Shown piece by piece: positions 44,884 to 52,600 of a DNA stretch of 64,000 nucleotides. This DNA is from Phycisphaeraceae bacterium D3-23 (GTDB taxonomy: Bacteria > Planctomycetota > Phycisphaerae > Phycisphaerales > Phycisphaeraceae). Position numbers and translations under genes: made by a program. The stretch's first letter is position 1. Each line of letters starts with the position of its first letter. The notes under the pieces were generated by a model. That model saw only the letters and a program-made list of their open reading frames with translations, searched no databases and was not told the DNA's origin. The DNA lies in NCBI GenBank assembly GCA_039555135.1, contig CP114179.1:4402001-4466000 (forward strand). The letters are read 5' to 3'.

Positions 44884-45732
44884 CTACCCCAACGGCACAT
44901 CCTGCACGTCCCACCCATCCGCCTCGTCAGGCAGCGTGGTGTCGAACGTCCCCGGCGCGATCTCGGCGTTGGGCTGCATCTCGCTGGGGGCGAAGAGCAG
45001 CTCGATCTGGTCGTTGCCTTCGACCGTGACGACCTTGGTCAGCAGCAGCGTGTCGCTGTCGAACCACAGGTGCAGCGCGGCCGGGTCGTCATCGCCCTGC
45101 GCCGCGTCCTGCTTGGGGGTGAGTTCGAGGTGGTGCAGTGTCCAGTCGCCGACGGTGTCGTCGTCAAGCTGCACGGCGTCGTACTGCGCAAGCACGTCGT
45201 CTTTCTTGAGCCGAAGCGGGATCGGGATCGTCCCGCTGTCCAGCGCGAGGGTGTCCTCGTCCTCGGCATCGGCCGGCCGCATCTCGCGGCGGGTTGCGGT
45301 CTGGTCGTCTTGGTTGCGTTCGAGCAGGAACCGGCTGTCGTAGATAAACCATTGGTCGATGGTCCGCATCCGGTCGTCGAGCACGAGCCCATCCAAATGC
45401 ACGGCGAAGCGTGTGGGCGCATCCTCGTTCGCCGCGGCGTAGAACAGGTCGCCGAAGCGCTGCTGCTCGTCGCCGAGCAATCCCTGCACACGGGTGTAGC
45501 GGACCCGGCAGCGCAGCGTCTGCATCTGCGCCGCCGCCTGCTCGATGCGTTCGAGCAGTTGCTCAGCTTCCGCGACGCCTTCCGCCTTGGCGTCGGCTAC
45601 ATCGCCCGCGACCTCCTGCACCAGCTTCACCGGAGGTTCAGCGGGCTCGCTCTCCAGCACAGGCGGGCTATGCGCCATCGACGCGAGGTACGCGGCGAAC
45701 AGGGCGGTCGGCAGGGTGGCGTGGGTCTTCAT
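44884..45732 (-). CDS. LolA-like outer-membrane lipoprotein carrier family protein, secreted
   Basis: This protein of 282 residues has an N-terminal signal sequence and a conserved stretch EQLLERIEQAAAQMQTLRCRVRYTRVQGLLG, reminiscent of the start of LolA/LolB-fold proteins. Beta-strands follow (RFAVHLDGLVLDDRMRTIDQWFIYDSRFLLER; DTLLLTKVVTVEGNDQIELLF). Such planctomycete proteins usually fall in the LolA-like lipoprotein-carrier superfamily, but a lipid role is not proven. The protein is very acidic. It is on the same strand as the DUF1080 lipoprotein gene, 53 bases downstream, so they may be co-transcribed. Confidence 0.72.
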   Translation of the reverse strand: MKTHATLPTALFAAYLASMAHSPPVLESEPAEPPVKLVQEVAGDVADAKAEGVAEAEQLLERIEQAAAQMQTLRCRVRYTRVQGLLGDEQQRFGDLFYAAANEDAPTRFAVHLDGLVLDDRMRTIDQWFIYDSRFLLERNQDDQTATRREMRPADAEDEDTLALDSGTIPIPLRLKKDDVLAQYDAVQLDDDTVGDWTLHHLELTPKQDAAQGDDDPAALHLWFDSDTLLLTKVVTVEGNDQIELLFAPSEMQPNAEIAPGTFDTTLPDEADGWDVQDVPLG

Positions 45733-45785
45733 GGGTCACACCTCGGGTTACGGATGAAGTGCGTCGGTCGGGTGCGGGGTTCAAT

Positions 45786-46517
45786 CTACTCTTCGATTTC
45801 GCGGATGCGGATGTTGCGGAACCAGACGTCGTCGCCGTGGTCCTGCAGCGCGATGTGGCCCTCGCCTTCACGGGCGAAACGCGGCCAGTCCTTGAACTTG
45901 CTGCCCGCGATCAGGGCGGCGAGCTCGTCGCTCTCCAGTTCATATTCAACAACTTGTTCGCCGTTGAGCCAGTGCTCGACGTGGTTGCCCTCGACCAGGA
46001 TGCGCGAGGTGTTCCACTCGCCGACGGGGGCGAGTTCCTTCTTATCGTTGCAAGCGATCAGGGCGTACAGCGCACCCGAGCTGGTGAGTTCACTGCGCCC
46101 GTCGCCGTGGTTCTCATCTTCCAGGATCTGGTACTCCGGGCCGGTCAGGTACGTCGCGCCCAGGTCGTCGGCCTCGGCGACGTGGTACATCACACCCGAG
46201 TTTGCGCCCTCGGCGACCCGCCATTCCCACGCCAGCTCGAAACTGTCATAGCTCTCGCGGGTGATGATGTCGCCGCCGCCTGCGCCGGCGATCTTGTGCA
46301 GCTCGCCGTCGTCGGTGATCCCCCAGCCCCGGTCGGGGAAGCCATCCTGGCGGTAGCCGCGCCAATGGTCGGTGTTGCTGCCGTCGAAGAGGACGACCCA
46401 GCCGTCGCTGTCGTCGGCGTCGGGGCCGCCAGTGGCTTTGGCGTTATTCGCGCAGCCCATGACGGCGGCGGAGAGTGTTGCGAGGCCCAGCCCCATGATC
46501 CAGTGACGAGTGCGCAT
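45786..46517 (-). CDS. DUF1080 (3-keto-disaccharide hydrolase-type) lipoprotein
   Basis: This lipoprotein of about 243 residues has a lipobox ending AAVMGC with Cys near residue 22. The single domain is DUF1080/laminin-G-like: WVVLFDGSNTDHWRGYRQDGFPDRGWGITDDGELH, SYDSFELAWEWRVAEGANSGVMYHVAE, GPEYQILED, GEWNTSRILVEGNHVEHWLNGEQVVEYEL and the end GHIALQDHGDDVWFRNIRIREI. Members of the family have been described as 3-keto-glycoside hydrolases, and many are abundant in Planctomycetes. The start at 46517 has GGAG upstream; the frame is open to 46604. Confidence 0.9.
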   Translation of the reverse strand: MRTRHWIMGLGLATLSAAVMGCANNAKATGGPDADDSDGWVVLFDGSNTDHWRGYRQDGFPDRGWGITDDGELHKIAGAGGGDIITRESYDSFELAWEWRVAEGANSGVMYHVAEADDLGATYLTGPEYQILEDENHGDGRSELTSSGALYALIACNDKKELAPVGEWNTSRILVEGNHVEHWLNGEQVVEYELESDELAALIAGSKFKDWPRFAREGEGHIALQDHGDDVWFRNIRIREIEE

Positions 46518-46645
46518 GTCCGGCTCCAGCGTGCGGTTTTCTTCGGTTCCACCCCCAATGACGCGGCTGCGCCGGCGGGGGTTACGAACCTGCAAGGATA
46601 GCACGATCGCTCGGAAGGTGGACCGGGCGGTCGCGTTAGAAAATA

Positions 46646-46666
46646 CCCACGGATGAAATCCGTGGG
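46646..46666. terminator. Perfect 9-bp hairpin in intergenic space
   Basis: CCCACGGAT (46646-46654) and ATCCGTGGG (46658-46666) form a perfect stem around a 3-base GAA loop, between the DUF1080 gene and the end of the GH2-like gene. There is no long T-tract on the minus-strand side (only scattered T), so it may be a weak terminator for the upstream minus-strand gene or a REP-like palindrome. Confidence 0.5.
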
Positions 46667-46696
46667 CTTCAGGTGCGTGTTTTGTCTTACTGTTTT

Positions 46697-47485
46697 CTAT
46701 GCCGCGCCGTCGAGCGGGAAGCTCGTGAAGACGGCGCGGGTCGGGTCGAGGACACGGAGCTTTTGCGCGATGGGTCCGCTCAGCTCGCCGAGGTGGCCGA
46801 CGTAATAGCCCGCCAGGCTCGGGTGGCCCGCGAGCCGATCGACCTGCCGGTGGACCTGCCGCATCGGGTCGGCCTGCGGGTCGATGGGCACGGCCTGGAC
46901 GGCGAGGACACCCGCCATATCTGCGGCCTGGTACAGCCGTTCTTCGCCGAAGTGGTCGCGCACGAGCAGAAGCGACTCGCCGTTGGCGGGGAGCAGCTGA
47001 TTCTCGTCGACCTGGTCGACGACAAGGACCTCGACGACCTCGCAGATCTGGCCGTTGACCAAAAGCGAAGGCGGCAGGTCGCGGCCGAGCACGCGGTCAC
47101 GTCGGATCGACGCGAGGCCGATCTGCACCTTCTGCCGATCCGCGACCTCGTCGCCGACGATCAAGCTAACGGACAGCGTATACAGCGGCTGCTCGCCCAT
47201 ACCCGAAGGCCACCACCGCCGGGGCTGTTCGATGCCGAAGCGGAAGCCGCCCTCGTAATGATCGCCTTCACGCTTGAGCGCGAGTCGGCCACAGCCCTCG
47301 TCGTGGAAACCGTCGGCCCCTTCGAGCTCGGCCATCACGTACACCACCGGGTGGTCGGCGGTGCGGTGCGACGTATCCGTCGGCAGCACGGGCAGCGTCG
47401 TGATACGCGTATCGACCACGGCTTGTTCGCGGTCCACATAGCGGACCAGCGGGCGGATCGACGCAATCTTGATCGGTCGGACCAT
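46697..47485 (-). CDS. Compact GH2-like (beta-mannosidase-related) protein without full catalytic barrel
   Basis: This protein of about 262 residues contains RWWPSGMGEQPLYTLSVSLI followed by KVQIGLASIRRDR. This is the hallmark WWPNGxGxQxLYxLxV...GxRxI transition of GH2 beta-mannosidases from the sandwich domain to the barrel. The end (ADMAGVLAVQAVPID, HPSLAGYYVG, LDPTRAVFTSFP) recalls shortened barrel strands (GxxVWQE, HPSxxxWxxxNE, DPTRP), but the acid/base NE and nucleophile Glu are not preserved. No signal peptide is visible, although GH2 relatives in such genomes are often exported. It is probably a non-catalytic derivative. The frame is open to 47617, and the start at 47485 begins the conserved region. 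Confidence 0.6.
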   Translation of the reverse strand: MVRPIKIASIRPLVRYVDREQAVVDTRITTLPVLPTDTSHRTADHPVVYVMAELEGADGFHDEGCGRLALKREGDHYEGGFRFGIEQPRRWWPSGMGEQPLYTLSVSLIVGDEVADRQKVQIGLASIRRDRVLGRDLPPSLLVNGQICEVVEVLVVDQVDENQLLPANGESLLLVRDHFGEERLYQAADMAGVLAVQAVPIDPQADPMRQVHRQVDRLAGHPSLAGYYVGHLGELSGPIAQKLRVLDPTRAVFTSFPLDGAA

Positions 47486-47783
47486 CGAGTAAAACCCTTT
47501 CCGGTGGAAGGACGCGGCCCCGGTGATTCCATTATCGGTTCCCCGCCCGCGCCAACCCGAAAACGCAAGACATCCTATCCGTGAATATGGGATTCGGCAC
47601 CGCAACAGCCAGGCCAAGCCATGCAGACGCTACAGACCCATCCCGGGCGAGTTGTCGGGAGGCGGGTGCGGTTCCAACGAGCCGCGACCGTAAGGCAGTG
47701 GGGCCGGCACCTTGCCGCCTGTCATTTGCCCCGCTCCCTTACGGTCGCGGCTCGTCAAGGCAACGAAACTACCTGTACACCCG
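47486..47783. other. Intergenic region with long inverted repeat
   Basis: No credible gene is seen in these ~300 bases between two minus-strand genes. Short ORFs present are made of the repeat described separately (47677-47755) plus a smaller palindrome TCCCG...CGGGA around 47641-47660. The promoter of the GH2-like gene is expected near 47486-47600 but is not obvious. Confidence 0.5.
47677..47755. repeat. Long inverted repeat, 19-bp perfect arms (GAGCCGCGACCGTAAGG type)
   Basis: The arms at 47677-47695 and 47737-47755 are perfect complements over 19 bases. After a 3-base mismatch region they continue as TGGGGC/GCCCCG, so almost 30 bases pair around a ~20-base loop. The internal 47686-47705 matches 39620-39639 at 18 of 20 positions. 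It lies downstream of the NfeD gene's stop and is probably a dispersed repeat that may terminate transcription. Confidence 0.7.
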
Positions 47784-48341
47784 CTAAGCATCCGGCGCGG
47801 GCTTGACCTTGATCGTCGTGCCCTCCACCGAAACAACGCGGACCGCCGTGCCCGACTCGATTACGCCGGCCAGCGCGATGCAATCGGTCCGAAGACCCTC
47901 AAGCCGGCACGCCCCGACCGGGCGCAGGTCAGTGATCGCCGTGCCCCGGGTGCCCACGGCGATCGCGCCGGCATCCTCGTTCACGCCCGCCTCTTGCTCG
48001 TCTGCCGGCTCATCGTCGAGCGTCACCCATCGGCCAAACGCCGTGTTGGGCCAGACCCAGATCAACGCCGCGATCAGGAACGGCAACGAGATCAAGGTGA
48101 TCGCCATCGACAACATGCCCCAGAGCGTGTCGACGTTGAAAAACAGAACGATCCCGACCACCGCGCACAGCCCGGCCAGCGCGCCGACGATCCCGCCCGA
48201 AGGCATAAACGCCTCAACCACCACCAGCAGGATCGCGAGCCCGAACGCCACCACCGCCCAGATCAAGAGCGTGCGGTCCGAGCCCGAGTTCTGGGCCGAC
48301 TGCGCCAGGGTGAATCCAAGGGTCGCGAGGGAGGTCGTCAT
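47784..48341 (-). CDS. NfeD family membrane protein
   Basis: This protein of about 185 residues has three or four membrane helices, including VEAFMPSGGIVGALAGLCAVVGIVLFF, the typical NfeD helix pair. A C-terminal OB-fold follows: GTRGTAITDLRPVGACRLEGLRTDCIALAGVIESGTAVRVVSVEGTTIKVKP. NfeD proteins partner with stomatin/SPFH or membrane ClpP-class proteases in membrane quality control; no partner is encoded next to it here. The start at 48341 was chosen over 48371 because the latter adds a non-hydrophobic stretch. Confidence 0.88.
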   Translation of the reverse strand: MTTSLATLGFTLAQSAQNSGSDRTLLIWAVVAFGLAILLVVVEAFMPSGGIVGALAGLCAVVGIVLFFNVDTLWGMLSMAITLISLPFLIAALIWVWPNTAFGRWVTLDDEPADEQEAGVNEDAGAIAVGTRGTAITDLRPVGACRLEGLRTDCIALAGVIESGTAVRVVSVEGTTIKVKPAPDA

Positions 48342-48411
48342 GCAAGCATTATCGCCGAGACCGCGCGGCATGGCCAGCGAGTCTGCGCCCGTTTATCGCA
48401 GGCCTGAAAGT

Positions 48412-49413
48412 TCACGCCGCCCTGGGCTGCGAGAGCTGGTCGACGACCTGGCCCGTGCTGCCCGAGTTGCCACAGATCACGACCTGGTCGTCTGGGTGGA
48501 CGGGCGTCGTCTCGCCGGGCCTTAGCATGCGCGTGCCGTCGGCCCGCATCAGCGCGATGACGCTCGTGCGTTCGCCCAGGAGCCCGTGGAGGTCGCCGAT
48601 GACCTGGCACTTCGCCTCGGGGAACTGGCTGAGGCGGACCATCGCGATCTCAAGATCGGGCCAGGCCCCGTCGAGCTCGACCATCTCCTCGACCTGGGGG
48701 TTGAGCAGGTGGTCGGAGGCGCGCTGCGCGCCGATCACCGCCGGGCAGATGACGCGGTCCGCGCCGGCGCGGCGGAGCTTCGGGTCCGTCGCCGCGTCTT
48801 CACAGCGCGCACTGATGTGCAGGTCCGGCCCAAGTCCCCGCGCAGAGAGCACCACAAACACATTGTCCGCATCGCGCGGCAGACAGGCCGCCAGCCCCGA
48901 CGCCCGGTCGATCCCGGCGTGCATCAGCGTCATGTCCTCCGTCGCGTCCCCCGACACAGCGAGGTAGCCACGCGCTTCCGCTACCGCCAAGCGCTCCGGG
49001 CAGTTCTCGATCAGCACGAACGGCCGATCGTGGTACGCCAGCGTCGAACATAGCGCCTGCCCCATCCGTCCAAAACCGATGATGATGTAGTGCGACTCCA
49101 GCTTCCGGATCTGCTCATTCACTTTGTGTCTCCCAATCATGTCCCGGAGCTGCCCCTCGATAAAGAAGGACACGACCTGGCCCGTCGCGTAGATCACCGT
49201 GCCCACGCCGGCGATCATCAAAAACAGGCCCCACGCCCGCTCGGCGTCGCTGTTGGGGCCCTCCATCCCGACCGTCGTCAGGATCACCACCGTCAGGTAG
49301 AACGCCTCGAAGGCACTCCGCCCGCCCAGCACCATCAGCCCCAGCGCGCCAACGACCGTCAGCCCGACCAGCAGCAGGGCACTGATCCACAGGTTTCGCA
49401 GCGGGCCGTTCAT
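48412..49413 (-). CDS. Ion-channel/TrkA-N (RCK) protein with atypical filter
   Basis: This protein of 333 residues has the layout of single-gene two-TM potassium channels: TM1 (LWISALLLVGLTVVGALGLMVLG), pore helix and filter, TM2 (AWGLFLMIAGVGTVIYATGQVVSFFIEG), then an RCK/TrkA-N NAD-binding domain (HYIIIGFGRMGQALCSTL) and a TrkA-C-like end (GERTSVIALMRADGTRMLRPGETTPVHPDDQVVICG). The filter reads TTVGMEG instead of the usual TVGYGD or TVGFG. It probably gates K+ or another monovalent cation in response to a bound nucleotide. It lies 70 bases upstream of nfeD on the same strand. Confidence 0.87.
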   Translation of the reverse strand: MNGPLRNLWISALLLVGLTVVGALGLMVLGGRSAFEAFYLTVVILTTVGMEGPNSDAERAWGLFLMIAGVGTVIYATGQVVSFFIEGQLRDMIGRHKVNEQIRKLESHYIIIGFGRMGQALCSTLAYHDRPFVLIENCPERLAVAEARGYLAVSGDATEDMTLMHAGIDRASGLAACLPRDADNVFVVLSARGLGPDLHISARCEDAATDPKLRRAGADRVICPAVIGAQRASDHLLNPQVEEMVELDGAWPDLEIAMVRLSQFPEAKCQVIGDLHGLLGERTSVIALMRADGTRMLRPGETTPVHPDDQVVICGNSGSTGQVVDQLSQPRAA

Positions 49414-49651
49414 CGTGACAATCCGTCTCCATTGCCCGGCTTAACTAAAGCGGGGCGATCGGTCTTGATCCTCCTCGGCGTTTCGCGGCACGATATTCAG
49501 GTCCCGGCGCGTTATCGCAGGCCGATCGCCCCATAAAAAATCACTTTGCCTTGCCCCGTGCTAGGGGGCGGCGTATGCTATCGGGGCTGCGGAGATACGC
49601 CGTAGAGCAATACAACTGGGTGGAATCAGTCGCTCATCGCTAGGAAACCGC
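49414..49651 (+). promoter_or_regulatory. Divergent promoter region with TTGCCC-N17-TATGCT
   Basis: These 238 bases separate the channel gene (minus) from the CotH giant (plus) and contain no gene. A sigma-70-like pair, TTGCCC at 49551-49556 and TATGCT at 49574-49579 with a 17-base spacer, lies about 70 bases before the CotH start. Predicted from consensus only. Confidence 0.4.
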
Positions 49652-52600
49652 ATGTTTTTTTCTGCGCCTTCCCAACGCTCGGCTTACGCTGCGCGCCGCC
49701 GTCCCGCCACCCCATCGGGCCAGCCCGTACCACTCGAGTCTCTCGAGCCACGGCTGCTCTTCACCGCGGTCCCGATCATCACCGAGTTCCTCGCGTCCAA
49801 CGACACCGTTCTGGACGATGAAGACGGCAACAGCTCCGACTGGATCGAGATCTATAACGCCGGTGACACCGCGCTCGACCTCGACGGCTGGCACCTCACG
49901 GACGATGCGGACGAACTGACCCATTGGACGTTCCCGGCGGTGTCAGTCGCTCCCGGCGAGTACCTCGTCGTCTTCGCGTCCAACAAAGACCGCGCCGACG
50001 CGGACGGCACCGAGCTGCACACCAACTTCGCGCTGAGCGCGGGCGGCGAGTACCTCGCACTCGTCGAAGCCGACGGCACCACGATCGCCTACGAGTACGC
50101 GCCCGAGTACCCGGCGCAGAATACCGATGTGTCCTACGGCATCGCGGTCGATCGCGACGAGACTGTACTCATCGAAGAAGGCGCTGACGCGCGCTACATC
50201 GTCCCGACCGGCCCGATCGCGGGGTGGAACACGGTCGGCTTCAACGACAGCGGCTGGACCCTGGGACCGACCGGGATCGGCTACGAGAACAGCCCGGCCG
50301 ACTACGACGCGCTGATCGAATCGACCGTGCCGCAGGGGACCACCTCGACCTACCTGCGCCAGACGTTCAATGTCGCCGACCCAAGCGCGATCGATGAGCT
50401 CGAGCTCCGCGTCCGTTACGACGACGGCTTCGTGGCCTACCTCAACGGCACATTGGTGATGAGCCAGAACGCGCCGGGCTCGCCCGTCTACAACAGCGCC
50501 GCCACCGGGAACCACGACGACGGCGAGGCCGTTGACTTTGTGGGGTTTGATATCTCGGCCTTTACCGGGGCGCTGCAGACCGGGACCAACGTCCTCGCGA
50601 TCCAGGCGCTCAACCGGCCGTCCAACTCGGACATGCTCATCGAGGCCCGTCTGCTCGCGATCGAAGTCGGCGAAGAAGCGGTCCAGGGCTTCATGACCAC
50701 CCCGACCCCGGGGACCGCAAATATCATCACCGGCCCGATCATCGAATCGGTCACCCAGGACCCACCCCAGCCCACCGCGTCGCAGAGTCTCGTGATTGAA
50801 GCGGCCGTCAGCGAGAACGCGGGCAACGGCATCGATCGCGTCGACCTCTACTACCGCGTGAACTTCGGCAGCGAATCGTTCCTCCAGATCTTCGATAACG
50901 GTCTGGGCAGCGACGCGGCTGCGGGCGACGGCATCTTCACCGGCGTCATCAGCAGCGGACTCTACGCCGCGGGCGACATGGTCCGTTGGTATGTCACAGC
51001 CGAGGACACCCTCGGCACCGTCTCTCGTGCGCCGACCTTCGTCGACCAGGACGGCAACAACCAGTCGGCCGAGTACTTCGGTACCGTCGTCGCCGACCCG
51101 GGCCTGGGCACGACGCTGCCCGTCTTCCAGTGGTTCACCCAGGATGAGTCGGCGTCGCACAACCGCAACGGCACCCGGGCCTCGGTCTACTACAACGGAC
51201 GGTTCTACGACAACATCTTCGTCCGCCAGCGCGGCGGGTTCACCAACGCCGCCGTGTCGCAGAAATTCGATTTCAATAAGGGCGAAAAACTCTACATCAG
51301 CGAAGAGCTCGGGTCGGTCGGCGAGATCAACCTCAACGGCAACGGCGCGGACAGCTCGTTCCTGCGCCAGCCCATGGGCTTTGGCGCGTTCGCCGCCGCG
51401 GGCAACGCGTCCTCCGCCTCGTTCACGACCTACATGTCGCTCAACGGCTCGTTCGACCGCGTCGGCATCTGGGTCGAACAGCCCGACGAAGACTACCTCG
51501 AACGTCACGGCTACGACCCCGACGGCGACCTCTACAAATTCGTCCAACGCGGCAACCTCAACCCCGGTCTCAGCGACACCACCCAAGGCATTGAGAAGAA
51601 GACCAACGACGAGAACGACCTCTCCTCGGCCGAGCACCTCGTCGCCGGGCTCGCGCTGCCCAGCGAAGCCGAGCGTCAGGCCTTCATCCGCGATTTCCTC
51701 GACATCCCGCAGATCATCAACTACCTCGCGGCCCGCACGCTCATCCAGGGCGCCGACGATGTCCGAAAAAACTTTTACCTCTACGTCGATAACACACCTG
51801 ACGGCGACGGGCTGTGGCGCATCTTCCCCTGGGACCTCGACTTCACCTTCAACATCCCGGGCGGCCACGACAACCAGGACTCTGAACGCACCGAGCACCC
51901 GTTCTTCGGCGTCGAAGAATTCCCAACCGCCGACGGGGCGAATCAGTGGAACGTGATGTACGACGTCCTGCTCGAAACCACCGAGATCCAGGAGATGTAC
52001 CTCCGCCGGGTCCGCACGCTGATGGACGAGCTCTACAACGGCGCATCGGGCGGCGCGACCTGGTTCGCGAACTACGTCAACACCAACTTCCCTGACATCG
52101 ACCCGCACTTGGGCAGTGGGGCGACCAACGGTAAAAACGGGCTGCTCAGCGATATCGAAGACCGGCGTGACGAGCTCTACGTCACCTACTCCAACAACAT
52201 CCCGGGCTACTCGGTCGTGATCCCCGGCGCCCAGCCCGCCAACCCTGCCCTGTCCATCGGCACGATCGAGCACACGCCCTTCGGCGACCAGGACCAGGAG
52301 TACATCCAGGTCATCAACCCCAACGCCTTCGCCGTCGACCTCACCGGCTGGACGGTCGAGGGGGCGATCACGCACACGTTCGCACCGGGCACCGTCGTCG
52401 CGGCGGGGGCGACGCTGTACATCACGCCGTCGAGCAGCGCGTTCCGCGCACGCGCGACCGGGCCTTCGGGCGGACAGGGTTTGTTCGTCCAGCAGTGGGA
52501 CAGCGGCCACCTCTCGTCGTTTGGCGAGACCGTCACGATCAAACGCGCCAACGGCACGACCGCCGCATCAAAGGCCTACGTCGGCGACCCGTCGCCCGAG

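Noticed and set aside
49943-52510. Antisense ORF of 855 codons opposite the CotH gene
   Set aside because: High GC bias leaves the opposite strand open. The translation is Val/Arg/Asp-rich with no domain, while the sense strand encodes clear lamin-tail and CotH motifs.
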